In this document: piece after piece, positions 8,022 through 17,700 of the stretch | How the letters are laid out: each line of letters begins with the position of its first letter | How positions within the stretch are numbered: the stretch's first letter is position 1 | Assembly (NCBI RefSeq): GCF_900218035.1 | Contig: NZ_OBMR01000004.1 | Coordinates: 186,001-250,000 of the forward strand | DNA length: 64,000 nt | Source of the DNA: Pseudobutyrivibrio ruminis DSM 9787 | GTDB lineage: Bacteria; Bacillota; Clostridia; Lachnospirales; Lachnospiraceae | Direction: 5' to 3' | Translations under genes and position numbers: made by a program | The notes under the pieces: model-generated | The model's input: the letters and a program-made list of their open reading frames with translations, nothing else | What the model was told of the DNA's origin: nothing | Databases searched by the model: none

Positions 8022-9497
8022 TTAATTCATACTACCACGAGAGATTGTAAGAATGTCATGGAGGATTTCTTTGGTGCTTTCCATGTCAGCTTCACAGTCT
8101 TGATTAAGAGTGATGCTAGATTCTGAAGATGCAGCAACTTCCTGTGATGTTGCAGATAGGTTGCTGATAGCATCCATTACTTTACTGTTGGCATCTACGC
8201 AGCCATCTACGTTGTCGGAAATCATCGCTACGCGGCGAGCAAGGTCTGTAATCTTCTCCAGAATAATTTCAAATTTCTCTCCAGTTTCTGCAATCATTTC
8301 GCCCTGCTGATTTGCTGAGTCCACGCTCTTTTGCATGTTTGTAGATGCTGTATTTACACGCTGGATTAATTCATCTATTGTTGATGAAATCTGCTCTGCA
8401 GATTCTTTTGTATGCTCTGAAAGGGCACGGATTTCGTCTGCTACTACTGCAAAGCCCTTGCCAGCTTCACCTGCTCTAGCAGCCTCAATAGAAGCGTTGA
8501 GAGCCAAAAGGTTTGTCTGGCCTGATATATCAAGAATTGTACCAACAATATCTTTTACAGTTACGGCTGATTCCTGAAGCTCGCTTGTCATTGTTGCAGT
8601 CTCAGCGTTAATTGCAGATGCCTCGTCTGATTTAGCTCGAAGCTCTTCAATGAGGGCATTACCATCGCTAATATTCTCTGATACTTCATCTGAGTTCTTT
8701 CTCATCGCTCTAGCCTGATGAGCAATCTCTTCAAGGGAATCTGTAATGTTTGAATTCATTTCAGTTTGAGTCTGGATTGCCTCTGCTGTAAGGTTTACAG
8801 ACTCACTAATCTGCTGCGCAGCCTCTGCGCTGGAGCTAACCTTTGACGCCAATGCCTCCATTGCATCGTTTGCATCCTCAAGCTTCTTAGCAATAGTAAT
8901 ACCTGTATTTTTAATAACCTCAGAACTTTCTTCTTGAAGCCTTACATTCTCTTCGATTTCATCCATTGTTTCTTTGTTCTGAAGTGAATTAAGGCGCACA
9001 TAGAAGATGCCCATAAGAGAAAGTAAAACCATAAATATGGTATCTGTCATTACCGCAAAATGTCTGTCTGCTACCTCAACTGAGAACATGTAAAACAAAG
9101 GGATATATAAAAGATTAATTACTGCTGTAATTATGGATGTAGCTATAGTCAGTTTTACATCGTTGAACAAAAGGGAAAGAATAATAAATGCTGGTCCAAA
9201 TGCCCACATGTATGTGACATGAACACATCCTGCCATCAATACAGCGTATCCTATGAGCATTGAGCCTATCATCAAATATCTGCCTCTTGTTCTATGGCTG
9301 TATCGGAGGTATGCATAAATTGAGAATATGAACACAATTATCTGCAATATAGACATAGTCGTTGTATTTACAAATGAAAATCCTACTCGCTGGTCGCTAT
9401 ATAGGATTGTAGCTGCTAATTCGAATACCTGGATAATACATGCCAACTTGAATCCTAGCTTATTACTTTCGTATATATGTCTTTCTTTTATATCCAT
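8022..9497 (-). CDS. methyl-accepting chemotaxis protein with six-TM N-terminus
   Basis: A 491-residue chemoreceptor. The first ~170 residues hold about six hydrophobic helices with short loops and no large periplasmic sensor domain. The cytoplasmic coiled coil follows, with the hairpin tip around [20 protein letters not shown] and then [16 protein letters not shown], the invariant MCP signalling tip. No classical HAMP domain is obvious between membrane and coil. It fits the flagellar genes later in the window. With so little outside the membrane, it may sense energy state or a membrane-soluble ligand. RBS taggagg precedes the ATG. Confidence 0.9.
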   Translation of the reverse strand: MDIKERHIYESNKLGFKLACIIQVFELAATILYSDQRVGFSFVNTTTMSILQIIVFIFSIYAYLRYSHRTRGRYLMIGSMLIGYAVLMAGCVHVTYMWAFGPAFIILSLLFNDVKLTIATSIITAVINLLYIPLFYMFSVEVADRHFAVMTDTIFMVLLSLMGIFYVRLNSLQNKETMDEIEENVRLQEESSEVIKNTGITIAKKLEDANDAMEALASKVSSSAEAAQQISESVNLTAEAIQTQTEMNSNITDSLEEIAHQARAMRKNSDEVSENISDGNALIEELRAKSDEASAINAETATMTSELQESAVTVKDIVGTILDISGQTNLLALNASIEAARAGEAGKGFAVVADEIRALSEHTKESAEQISSTIDELIQRVNTASTNMQKSVDSANQQGEMIAETGEKFEIILEKITDLARRVAMISDNVDGCVDANSKVMDAISNLSATSQEVAASSESSITLNQDCEADMESTKEILHDILTISRGSMN

Positions 9498-9614
9498 AAA
9501 AAGTCCTCCTATCCCTTATAACTAAGAGAATATATTGATTTTTATTTATTTTCAACAAGGTTCACAGATTGTTACGCTTTTTTCATATAAATGTTCATTA
9601 ATATCTTTTCATAA

Positions 9615-9653
9615 CAAAAAATACCTTCTTGAAAGAATCTTCCAAGAAGGTAT
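9615..9653 (-). terminator. terminator of the amino-acid transporter
   Basis: ATACCTTCTTG (9621-9631) and CAAGAAGGTAT (9643-9653) form an 11-bp stem. On the minus strand it is followed by six T. It lies 16 bp after the transporter stop. Confidence 0.8.
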
Positions 9654-9668
9654 TATAGCTCAAATTTA

Positions 9669-11222
9669 TTATTCTGTTACAACGTTTTCATCAACATCAG
9701 ATGTATTTTCTTTATTGAATTCACCTGCTGCTAATCTCTTCTCGTAACGTGTGTAAATAATCCATGCAGCTAATCCGAAGATTACTGGACCACTTAATGA
9801 CCAGAATGTTGTCTTCCAATCGCCATCAAGAGCTGGCTGAATAATAGCAAATGCGTTTGCAAAGAACAATGTTAGTGTTACAACATAGCCCCAGATATTT
9901 GCAGACTTCTGTGTCTTGAATACTTCGAAGCTTCTGTCGATGTTCTTCATCTTCTTAAACTTAGGGAATGCAAATGAAATAAACATGTATGGTACTGTCA
10001 TACCAACATTTACCATTGCTGTAAGGATAACGAAGAACTGCTGCATTGTATCTCCACCAAATGAAACTAAAAGAACCATGATGCAAACGATTGCACACTG
10101 GATCCACATAGCGTTCTTTGGCATACCATCCTCTGCGATTTCACCCATCTTACCTGGCCAAAGCTCCTTTGGAGTTCCGTCGATAATCTGCTTAAGTGGT
10201 GAATAAACAAGTGTAAACATAGCACCCATAAGTGCAAGAAGCATAATAAGTGCATATACTCTAGCGAATCCATGAGCAAGCGCAACCTGTGTAGCAGCTG
10301 AAGCACCAAATGCCTTACCAAATGCTGCTGCAAAGTTTGACATGATTACATATGAAACATTTCCAAGTGTAATGTTGTCTGAGCCAAGGATCTCGCTGTA
10401 GTTTGTAAATGAACCTACAAGCATGATAAGAAGAGCATAACCAACTACGATTACCATAGCTGCTGTAACGATTCCCTTAGGGAAGTTCTTCTTTGGGTTC
10501 TCTGTCTTGTCAACAAGACCACCAACTGCTTCGATTCCGCCGTAAGCGAAAAGTGCATATACAATAAATGATAAAATCATGATTGGGCTGCCCTGGTATG
10601 CTGCATTAAGAGGAACCATCAATGACTCTGTGCCAAGGAATGGCTGCTCAAGCTGACCATGACGAGCGATAATCATAACGATTGAACCAACTACTACCAT
10701 GATGTTGATTACAAGAACTGCTGTACCACCGATTGATGTTACCTTGCTAATCTTATCAATACCCTTTGAATCAAAGTATGTGATAAAGATAAAGAAGATG
10801 ATTGCCATGATACCAAGAAGTCTTGAGCCAGAAAGGATTTCTGAACCAAAGAATGACCAGCTTGATGTACAATCCTCACCAAAAATAAGGTTTGATACAG
10901 GTACCCAGATACCTGATGAAACATTTACCATCCAAAGTACATATGATGTGTACCACATGAATGTTCCGATGAATGCATACTTAGGACCTACTGACTTGCA
11001 CATCCAAGAATACATACCACCTGTCTCATCCTTAAATGCAGAACCAAACTCTGCTACCATAAATGCAAATGGTATAAAGAATAAAATACCAGCAATTACA
11101 AACCAAGGAATTGCTGCATATCCCATCAAGTAATATGAACGTGGGATATTGTTGAATCCGTATACTGATGTAAAGATCATCAGTATGAGGGCCATGAGCC
11201 CTAATTTCTTTTCTTCTTTCAT
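9669..11222 (-). CDS. yjeM: APC-superfamily amino-acid transporter, YjeM-like
   Basis: A 517-residue integral membrane protein with about 12 hydrophobic segments. The N-terminus (TSVYGFNNIPRSYYLMGYAAIP, ~18-40) and GGMYSWM...SVGPKYAFIGTFMWY strongly recall E. coli YjeM and the glutamate:GABA antiporter branch of the APC superfamily. It probably exchanges or imports an amino acid across the cytoplasmic membrane; the substrate is unknown. An extended -10 (TGGTATAAT on the minus strand, near 11283-11291) lies ~60 bp upstream of the start, so it is likely a single-gene unit with its own terminator. Confidence 0.82.
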   Translation of the reverse strand: MKEEKKLGLMALILMIFTSVYGFNNIPRSYYLMGYAAIPWFVIAGILFFIPFAFMVAEFGSAFKDETGGMYSWMCKSVGPKYAFIGTFMWYTSYVLWMVNVSSGIWVPVSNLIFGEDCTSSWSFFGSEILSGSRLLGIMAIIFFIFITYFDSKGIDKISKVTSIGGTAVLVINIMVVVGSIVMIIARHGQLEQPFLGTESLMVPLNAAYQGSPIMILSFIVYALFAYGGIEAVGGLVDKTENPKKNFPKGIVTAAMVIVVGYALLIMLVGSFTNYSEILGSDNITLGNVSYVIMSNFAAAFGKAFGASAATQVALAHGFARVYALIMLLALMGAMFTLVYSPLKQIIDGTPKELWPGKMGEIAEDGMPKNAMWIQCAIVCIMVLLVSFGGDTMQQFFVILTAMVNVGMTVPYMFISFAFPKFKKMKNIDRSFEVFKTQKSANIWGYVVTLTLFFANAFAIIQPALDGDWKTTFWSLSGPVIFGLAAWIIYTRYEKRLAAGEFNKENTSDVDENVVTE

Positions 11223-11384
11223 TACTACTTCCTTTATAAAATATATTCTTTATTTAATTTTCTTATACACGCAGCGTCCTCGATTATACCATGATTCTCA
11301 ATGTTTTTAGGGCTCATAAACACAGAAAATACAATGCATTAGCACTTTAAACTTTAGAACTTTAAACACTAAAATTTCATGCAA

Positions 11385-11422
11385 CAAAAAAACCTCCCTG
11401 GATATTTCTATCCAAGAAGGTT
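11385..11422 (-). terminator. terminator of lysS
   Basis: A 14-bp stem (11391-11404 with 11409-11422, two G-U pairs) with a 4-nt loop, followed on the minus strand by six T. It lies 14 bp beyond the lysS stop. Confidence 0.9.
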
Positions 11423-11435
11423 TTGAAAATTTATT

Positions 11436-13457
11436 TTAGTATAACTTAGCACCAGCTGGGATGTGGTTGTCAATCATGAGAAGGTGAAGTTCCTCATCCT
11501 CGCTGTCCTTAAGGTTGTTAACAGCTGAAAGAAGCATACCGCATGATTTGATACCCATCATTGGTCTTGGTGGAAGGTTTGTAATAGCTACAAGTGTCTT
11601 TCCAACAAGCTCCTCTGGCTCATAGAATGCATGAATTCCTGAAAGGATTGTACGGTCTGTACCTGTACCATCATCAAGTGTGAACTGAAGAAGCTTCTTT
11701 GACTTAGGTACTGCCTGGCAAGCCTTTACCTTTACAGCTCTGAAATCACTCTTTGAGAATGTGTCAAAATCAACCTGCTCCTCAAAAAGTGGCTCGATCT
11801 TAACATTAGAGAAATCGATGCTAGAATTTGGAGCAAAGAATCCATTATCAGCACCTGCTGCCTGTGGCTTTGCAGGGTTAAGTGACTTCATTGTTGGGAA
11901 TAATAATACGTCACGGATTGCAGCGCTATCTGTAAGAAGCATGCAAAGTCTGTCGAGACCGTATCCAATACCGCCTGTAGGTGGCATACCAATTTCAAGT
12001 GCGTTGAGGAAGTCCTCATCTGTGTGCTCAGCTTCATCATCACCAGCTTCTGCATTTGCATCCTGAGCTGCGAAACGCTCACGCTGATCGATTGGATCGT
12101 TAAGCTCTGAGTATGCGTTACACATCTCCCATCCGTTGATGAAGAGCTCGAAACGCTCAACCTTTGTAGGGTCAGATGGCTTCTTCTTTGTAAGTGGAGA
12201 AATCTCGATTGGGTGATCCATAATAAATGTAGGCTGGATAAGATTCTCCTCGCAGAACTCCTCGAAGAAGAGGTTAAGGATATCGCCCTTCTTGTGACGG
12301 TCCTCAAACTCGATGCCCTTCTCACGAGCAAGTGCCTTTGCAGCCTCATCGTCTGCAACTGTATCAAAATCGATGCCTGCGTACTTCTTAACAGCATCTG
12401 TCATTGTAAGTCTTTCGAATGGCTTGCCAAGGTCGATTTCTACTCCGTTGTAAGAAATCTTTGTAGAACCAACAACCTTTTCAGCAAGATATCTGAACAT
12501 GCTCTCGGTGAGCTCCATCATACCTTCATAATCTGTGTATGCCTGGTAAAGCTCCATAAGAGTGAACTCTGGGTTGTGACGAGCATCAACACCCTCGTTT
12601 CTAAATACACGACCAATCTCGAATACACGCTCAAGACCACCAACGATAAGTCTCTTAAGGTAAAGCTCAAGAGAGATACGAAGCTTACGCTCCTCGCCAA
12701 GTGCATTGTAGTGTGTGAAGAATGGACGAGCTGCTGCACCACCTGCGTTTTCAACAAGCATAGGTGTCTCAACTTCCATGAAATCACGATTTGCAAGGAA
12801 GTTACGGATTTCACGCATCATAAGTGAACGCTTAATAAATACATCCTTTGAATCCTTGTTCATGATAAGGTCAACATAACGCTGACGGTAACGTGTGTCT
12901 GTATCTGTAAGACCGTGGAACTTCTCTGGAAGAATCTGGAGTGACTTTGAAAGAAGTGTCATCTCCTCAGCATGGATAGAAATCTCACCTGTCTTTGTTC
13001 TGAATGCATATCCCTTTACGCCATAGATATCACCGATATCTGACTTCTTGAAATCTGCATATGAATCTTCGCCGATTGCATCACGAGCAACATAAACCTG
13101 AATGCTGTTCTGTAAGTCCTGGATATTGCAGAAGCTTGCCTTACCCATAACACGCTTGAACATCATACGACCTGCAATGCTAACGTGGATTGGATCTGCA
13201 TCCATGATTGCACGGCGCTCGTTGTAATCATCATTAATGGCCTGCTTTGCAGCCTCCTCATCCATTCCATCTGTGTTAACAGCTGGACGACCTGCTAAAA
13301 GCTTTGCCTCATGCTCCTCGTAAAGAGCGCGAACTTCATCGCTGTGATGAGTCTGATCGAATTTTGTGATCTGGAATGGATCCTTGCCAGCTTCCTGAAG
13401 TGCAGAAAGCTTTTCACGGCGAACCTGAAGTAACTGATTAATATCCTGCTCTGCCAT
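11436..13457 (-). CDS. lysS: lysyl-tRNA synthetase (class II) fused to a C-terminal tRNA-binding domain
   Basis: A 673-residue LysRS. The N-terminal anticodon-binding OB domain (~65-170) is followed by the class II core, with motif 2 around RVFRNEGVDARHNPEFT and motif 3 GIGYGLDRLCMLL. After residue ~560 a second OB fold follows (FSKSDFRAVKVKACQAVP, then LPPRPMMGIKSCGMLL). This is the Trbp111/EMAP-like tRNA-binding domain normally seen at the MetRS C-terminus. Ordinary bacterial LysRS is ~500 residues, so about 110 residues plus a linker are added. It charges tRNA-Lys, and the extra domain should raise tRNA affinity. A consensus promoter lies 50 bp upstream. Confidence 0.95.
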   Translation of the reverse strand: MAEQDINQLLQVRREKLSALQEAGKDPFQITKFDQTHHSDEVRALYEEHEAKLLAGRPAVNTDGMDEEAAKQAINDDYNERRAIMDADPIHVSIAGRMMFKRVMGKASFCNIQDLQNSIQVYVARDAIGEDSYADFKKSDIGDIYGVKGYAFRTKTGEISIHAEEMTLLSKSLQILPEKFHGLTDTDTRYRQRYVDLIMNKDSKDVFIKRSLMMREIRNFLANRDFMEVETPMLVENAGGAAARPFFTHYNALGEERKLRISLELYLKRLIVGGLERVFEIGRVFRNEGVDARHNPEFTLMELYQAYTDYEGMMELTESMFRYLAEKVVGSTKISYNGVEIDLGKPFERLTMTDAVKKYAGIDFDTVADDEAAKALAREKGIEFEDRHKKGDILNLFFEEFCEENLIQPTFIMDHPIEISPLTKKKPSDPTKVERFELFINGWEMCNAYSELNDPIDQRERFAAQDANAEAGDDEAEHTDEDFLNALEIGMPPTGGIGYGLDRLCMLLTDSAAIRDVLLFPTMKSLNPAKPQAAGADNGFFAPNSSIDFSNVKIEPLFEEQVDFDTFSKSDFRAVKVKACQAVPKSKKLLQFTLDDGTGTDRTILSGIHAFYEPEELVGKTLVAITNLPPRPMMGIKSCGMLLSAVNNLKDSEDEELHLLMIDNHIPAGAKLY

Positions 13458-13507
13458 AATTTCTCCTTATCTATTTAAAAACATTTTAATTATTGTCAAA
13501 CTACTTG

Positions 13508-13537
13508 ATTATAGTCTAGTTTCCTCAATTGTGTCAA
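13508..13537 (-). promoter_or_regulatory. sigma-A promoter of lysS
   Basis: On the minus strand TTGACA (13537-13532), an 18-bp spacer and TATAAT (13513-13508): both hexamers are perfect. It lies ~50 bp upstream of the lysS start and just past the MATE gene stop. Confidence 0.85.
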
Positions 13538-13541
13538 GGAA

Positions 13542-14927
13542 CTATACTATCTGCTGGAGCCATACATCGCTCTTTACCATGAAATATCCCATGATGTTTT
13601 TGATGATTTCTGTTCCCTGAACAAAGAAGTACACCGAAACGATTCCAAGGCCAGTAAAATGAGCCAATACAAATGCAAGCGGAGCCATAACAACCCATGT
13701 AAATACTGAGTCGAAAAGGAAAGTTACAAGTGTCTTGCCGCCTGAACGAAGTGTAAAGTACGAGCAGTGGCTAAATGAACAGAATGGCATCCATAGAGCA
13801 GCTACAGCAATGAATTTTGTAGCAAGTGCTCTGATTTCTGGTGTGACATTGTAAATGTGAGGGAACAATCCTCCAAATGCAAACATGATAACCGCCATGA
13901 TTGTACAGCAGAATACGCTGAAGGCAATCATCTTATTATCTGCATCCTTTGCTTCCTCAAGCTCTCCTGCTCCAAGGTACTGTCCAACAATAATACTGAT
14001 ACATGCGCCAAGCTGGATAAATACAATATTGAAAAGGTTTCCTACTGTATTTGAAATGCTGAGTGCTGTAAGTACGTTCATTCCACGGATTGAGTAACTC
14101 TGTGTTACAGCGCTAACGCCCGCTGCCCAAAGTACTTCGTTGAGCATAAGTGGCGCACCTTTGATGAGAATCTGATTAAAAATCTTTCTTGGGATTCCAA
14201 AACCAAGATAAGCTCCTGCAAGATATTTGTTTTTGTCTGCGTGAGTGTGAGCCCAAATAATAACGATGGCTGCTTCGATATATCTTGCGATAACAGTTGC
14301 AATAGCAGCACCCTCAACTCCAAGCTGTGGGAATGGTCCAAATCCGAAAATCAAGCAGTAGTCCAAAATAGCGTTTGTAGCAACTGCCACCATACCTGCT
14401 ACCATAGGCACTACCGTCTGGCCTGTTTCTTTGATGTTTGTGGCGTATGCCTGGTTTACAGCAAATGGAATCAATCCAACTAAAATAATACTCAAGTATT
14501 TAAGTCCAAGTGAAAGTGCAAGCTCTGGAGATGCACCTTCGCTTTCTGTAAGGAAAAGGGAAATAAGCTGGCTTCCCCAAACCTTGAACATCAAAATACC
14601 TAGTATAGTTACAAGCAATGTGGTGTAGAGCTTGAATCGGAAGGTGTACATATGACCTTTGTGGTCGCCCTTACCAAAGTACTGAGCTCCGTAGATGCTT
14701 CCTGCGGAAGCTGCACCAAAAACTGCCAGTGAAAAAACAAAGTTTAGCTGATTGACTGTTGCGACAGCAGATATTGCTTCCTGTCCCAATTGTCCAACCA
14801 TGATATTATCCAAGAAACTTACGAAGTTGGTAATTGCATTCTGGATAATCATAGGTGTTGCCAGGAAAATATATCGTCTGTAAAACGCCTTGTCACCGAT
14901 GTATTTTTTCTTAAGTCTAGCTAGCAT
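13542..14927 (-). CDS. MATE family multidrug/cation antiporter
   Basis: A 461-residue membrane protein with about 12 TM helices in two homologous halves. LATPMIIQNAITNFVSFLDNIMVGQLG near residue 27 is the typical first-helix MATE signature, and GAPLMLNEVLWAAG near residue 255 is the matching start of the second half. MATE proteins expel organic cations, drugs or metabolites using Na+ or H+ gradients. No linked regulator shows its substrate. It lies between greA and lysS on the same strand, with the greA terminator 37 bp upstream, so it has its own promoter or depends on readthrough. Confidence 0.9.
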   Translation of the reverse strand: MLARLKKKYIGDKAFYRRYIFLATPMIIQNAITNFVSFLDNIMVGQLGQEAISAVATVNQLNFVFSLAVFGAASAGSIYGAQYFGKGDHKGHMYTFRFKLYTTLLVTILGILMFKVWGSQLISLFLTESEGASPELALSLGLKYLSIILVGLIPFAVNQAYATNIKETGQTVVPMVAGMVAVATNAILDYCLIFGFGPFPQLGVEGAAIATVIARYIEAAIVIIWAHTHADKNKYLAGAYLGFGIPRKIFNQILIKGAPLMLNEVLWAAGVSAVTQSYSIRGMNVLTALSISNTVGNLFNIVFIQLGACISIIVGQYLGAGELEEAKDADNKMIAFSVFCCTIMAVIMFAFGGLFPHIYNVTPEIRALATKFIAVAALWMPFCSFSHCSYFTLRSGGKTLVTFLFDSVFTWVVMAPLAFVLAHFTGLGIVSVYFFVQGTEIIKNIMGYFMVKSDVWLQQIV

Positions 14928-14963
14928 ATTTTCCTCCTTTTATTGTGTGATTATTTATAGGTA

Positions 14964-14992
14964 CAAAAAAAGCGGCCCTGAATAGGCCGCCT
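14964..14992 (-). terminator. terminator of greA
   Basis: GCGGCC (14972-14977) and GGCCGC (14985-14990) form a GC-rich stem. On the minus strand it is followed by seven T. It lies just after the greA stop at 15005. Confidence 0.85.
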
Positions 14993-15004
14993 TAATGTGC
15001 GATA

Positions 15005-15484
15005 TTACTTGTTCTTCTTTGCAGCAAGAATCTTGTACTGGAATTCTCCAGCTTCTGTCTCTACTGTAACTGTATCGCCCTTCTTGTGTCCAAGAATAGC
15101 CTTACCTACAGGAGACTCGTTAGAAATCTTGCCCTTAAGGCTGTTTGCCTCTGTAGAACCTACGATTTTGTACTCAACTTCCTCGTCGAACTCTACATCA
15201 AGAAGTGTAACGGTCCATCCAATGTTAATGTTCTTTGTATCGTGTTCTTCTGTAACGACCTCAGCGTTTTTAAGAATCTTTTCGATTTCTTCGATACGAG
15301 CTTCGATATCTCTCTGCTCATCCTTAGCTGCATCGTATTCTGCGTTCTCTGAAAGGTCACCCTGCTCACGAGCTTCCTTAATCTTCTGTGATACTTCTTT
15401 ACGTTTATTGACCTTGAGATCCTCAAGTTCATCCTCTAATATTCTAAGTCCTTCAGCAGTAAGTAAATTCTTCTTTGCTTCCAT
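15005..15484 (-). CDS. greA: transcription elongation factor GreA
   Basis: A 159-residue GreA. The N-terminal coiled coil spans ~1-75 (LTAEGLRILEDELEDLK, then EAREQGDLSENAEYDAAKDEQ, whose acidic tip enters the RNAP secondary channel), and the C-terminal FKBP-like domain contains NESPVGKAILGHKKGD. It rescues backtracked RNA polymerase by stimulating transcript cleavage. The ATG at 15484 follows ggaggaaat; the frame runs 16 residues further upstream but lacks a site there. It has its own consensus promoter and its own terminator, so it is an independent unit. Confidence 0.96.
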   Translation of the reverse strand: MEAKKNLLTAEGLRILEDELEDLKVNKRKEVSQKIKEAREQGDLSENAEYDAAKDEQRDIEARIEEIEKILKNAEVVTEEHDTKNINIGWTVTLLDVEFDEEVEYKIVGSTEANSLKGKISNESPVGKAILGHKKGDTVTVETEAGEFQYKILAAKKNK

Positions 15485-15560
15485 ATTATTTCCTCCAGGG
15501 TCTATAATTTTCAAAAGAGCCTTGCTAAGCAAGACCCTACTAACTTCAATAACTTAGTGA

Positions 15561-15589
15561 ATTATAAGCCACCCACATATTGATGTCAA
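15561..15589 (-). promoter_or_regulatory. consensus sigma-A promoter of greA
   Basis: On the minus strand TTGACA (15589-15584), a 17-bp spacer and TATAAT (15566-15561): a perfect housekeeping promoter. The predicted start of transcription leaves a ~70-nt leader before greA. Confidence 0.9.
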
Positions 15590-15611
15590 GAATTCCAAAT
15601 TAATTCATAAA

Positions 15612-16589
15612 TTATTTAAAATTTGCCAAAAAGTTGTGGAAAAGAGCTTCTAATTCTTCGTATGATTCTACATCGTTTATCATGCCTCTAAGCTTGCTTG
15701 CCCCCTTGTATCCAGCGGTGTACCAAGCTGCGTGCTTTCGCATTTCTCTGATTCCAAGGTAGTCTCCCTTGAACTCAATTTGAAGTCTGGCATGACGAAG
15801 CATGGTTTCAATCATCTCCTCGATAGGTGGTTTGCCAATCAGCTCTCCTGTTTCGAAGTAATGGAGAATCTGATGGAATATCCAAGGATTGCCCTGTGCT
15901 CCACGACCAATCATAAAGCCATCACAGTTTGTCTGCTCCTTCATGGCGATTACATCCTTTGCATCAAGAATATCGCCATTGCCAATTACAGGAATTGATA
16001 CTGCATTTTTAACGTCAGCAATAATACTCCAATCCGCTTTTCCAGAATAGTATTGCTCACGAGTACGTCCGTGGACTGCAACTGCAGCTGCACCAGATTC
16101 CTGTGCGATGTGAGCCATCTCTACAGCGTTAATATGTTCATCGTCAAATCCCTTACGAATCTTAACAGTAACAGGCTTGTCGATTGCCTTTACCATCTTT
16201 TCGATGATTTCGCCCGCCAGTTTAGGATTCTTCATGAGGGCAGAACCGTCGCCGTTATTAACTACCTTTGGCACCGGGCATCCCATATTGATATCAAGGA
16301 TATCGAAATTACGATGCTCGATTTTGGCCGCCATAGCTGCCATGATTTCTGGGTCTGATCCAAAAAGCTGAAGGCTAACAGGACGCTCTCTTTCATCTAC
16401 AGTAAGAAGGCTTTCTGTATTTTTATTGTTGTAATAGATGCCCTTGGCGCTGACCATTTCCATGCAACAAAGCGCAGCTCCCTGCTCTTTGCATAACAGA
16501 CGAAATGGCAGGTCTGTTACGCCTGCCATTGGTGCCAAAATTAAATTATTGTCTAGTGTTACATTTCCAATTTTTAATTTATTAATCAT
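15612..16589 (-). CDS. dusB: tRNA-dihydrouridine synthase DusB
   Basis: A 325-residue FMN TIM-barrel enzyme that reduces uridine to dihydrouridine in tRNA. APMAGVTDLPFR (~20) starts the barrel, NMGCPVPKVVNNGDGSALM (~101) carries the catalytic cysteine, and VHGRTREQYYSG, GNGDI and IGRGAQGNPWIF form the FMN phosphate site. Length and motifs fit the DusB/NifR3 group. Its start overlaps the coaX stop by one base, placing it last in the argF-birA-orf-coaX-dusB chain. Confidence 0.95.
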   Translation of the reverse strand: MINKLKIGNVTLDNNLILAPMAGVTDLPFRLLCKEQGAALCCMEMVSAKGIYYNNKNTESLLTVDERERPVSLQLFGSDPEIMAAMAAKIEHRNFDILDINMGCPVPKVVNNGDGSALMKNPKLAGEIIEKMVKAIDKPVTVKIRKGFDDEHINAVEMAHIAQESGAAAVAVHGRTREQYYSGKADWSIIADVKNAVSIPVIGNGDILDAKDVIAMKEQTNCDGFMIGRGAQGNPWIFHQILHYFETGELIGKPPIEEMIETMLRHARLQIEFKGDYLGIREMRKHAAWYTAGYKGASKLRGMINDVESYEELEALFHNFLANFK

Positions 16590-17359
16590 TATCTCTTTTG
16601 CTTGTTATAAATAAACTTCATTCCATAGAGTGTAAGATTTGGATTGTAGATGTCGATGCACTTTGTTTCGCTTGCAATAAGATTTCCAAGTCCACCTGTT
16701 GCTACAACCTTGACGTTATCATAGCCACTCTCTTCTATCATGTGTTTTACGATGTATTCTGTCTGACCAATCTGACCATATACAAGACCCGCCTGCATAG
16801 ATGAGATTGTTTCCTTTGCGAGGATTTTTTCAGGCTTCTTGATTTCGATTTCAGGAAGCTTTGCCGCATCCTCCCAAAGAGCCTTTGCGCTGATGCGGAT
16901 ACCAGGTGCAGTTACACCTGAAACGAATGCTCCATTTCCATCCACCAAATCGTATGTGGTAGCTGTGCCGTAATCAATTACAAGAACTGGTCCACCGTAG
17001 AGCTCGTAAGCACCTGCTGCATCAACAATTCTGTCTGCACCAATCTGCTTTGGATTCTCTGTAGCAATGCGTATGCCTGTCTTGATACCAGCCTCTACAA
17101 TGATAGGCTGAATATCAAAATACTTGATGATTGCACTTGTAAGAGAGTGCATTACATTTGGAACTACAGATGCGATGATAACATCGTTTACCTTGGATGC
17201 GTCCAAATCGTTTGAACGAAGAATATCCTTGATTACGATACCAAATTCATCTGATGTTCTGTTTATCTTTGTAGTGATACGGAAGTTGCCAAGAAGATTG
17301 TCTCCATCAAAAACTCCCATAGTGATATTTGTATTTCCAACGTCGATTGTAAGTAACAT
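16589..17359 (-). CDS. coaX: type III pantothenate kinase
   Basis: A 256-residue CoaX of the ASKHA fold. [15 protein letters not shown] at the N-terminus is the phosphate-1 motif, and [29 protein letters not shown] (split here as [11 protein letters not shown] and [11 protein letters not shown]) carries the pantothenate and phosphate-2 motifs. It phosphorylates pantothenate in the first step of CoA synthesis and needs a monovalent cation. It overlaps both neighbours by one base. CoaX beside BirA is common in Bacillota. Confidence 0.95.
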   Translation of the reverse strand: MLLTIDVGNTNITMGVFDGDNLLGNFRITTKINRTSDEFGIVIKDILRSNDLDASKVNDVIIASVVPNVMHSLTSAIIKYFDIQPIIVEAGIKTGIRIATENPKQIGADRIVDAAGAYELYGGPVLVIDYGTATTYDLVDGNGAFVSGVTAPGIRISAKALWEDAAKLPEIEIKKPEKILAKETISSMQAGLVYGQIGQTEYIVKHMIEESGYDNVKVVATGGLGNLIASETKCIDIYNPNLTLYGMKFIYNKQKR

Positions 17360-17700
17360 TACATGCCCTCCCCAAGGAAAACTACTTTATAGTATGTCTC
17401 AAGTGCCTCGAATAACTCTGTGCGTTCTCTCTGCATTCTTTTTACTTCAAGTGCAGAACCAATCTCGTCATAGAGTAAATCATCCTCGTTGTGATCTACG
17501 TCGATTCTGAGACTGCCATCCTCTTCGTAGATGAACTGGATTGTTCCACTAACCTCTTCAGTGTACATTACGCACAAGATTTTTAATTCATCCTTAATCA
17601 TTGGAGGGAGTCCCTCGAAGTCCGGATTCAAATAAAATTTTTTAGTGTAGCAGCTAGCGCCGCATAATACTACTTCTTCTTCCATATCAAATGTATCCAT
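17359..17700 (-). CDS. conserved hypothetical protein, DUF6145-like
   Basis: A 113-residue cytoplasmic protein, acidic in the middle ([22 protein letters not shown]), with two cysteines near residues 13 and 17 (CGASC). It resembles the small DUF6145 family found in Lachnospiraceae beside birA and coaX, but this assignment is from memory. No catalytic motif is visible. It overlaps coaX by one base and birA by 14 bp, so it is surely co-translated with them. Confidence 0.7.
   Translation of the reverse strand: MDTFDMEEEVVLCGASCYTKKFYLNPDFEGLPPMIKDELKILCVMYTEEVSGTIQFIYEEDGSLRIDVDHNEDDLLYDEIGSALEVKRMQRERTELFEALETYYKVVFLGEGM

Noticed and set aside
12213-12827. 204-residue plus-strand ORF
   Set aside because: It is wholly antisense to lysS, has no RBS and a low-complexity Cys/Leu/Ser composition expected of a shadow frame.
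13457-13541. T-box or lysine riboswitch ahead of lysS
   Set aside because: The leader is only ~40 nt after a consensus promoter; no T-box sequence or antiterminator can fit.
14997-15557. 186-residue plus-strand ORF
   Set aside because: Antisense to greA; Ser-rich mirror of the GreA coiled coil, no RBS.
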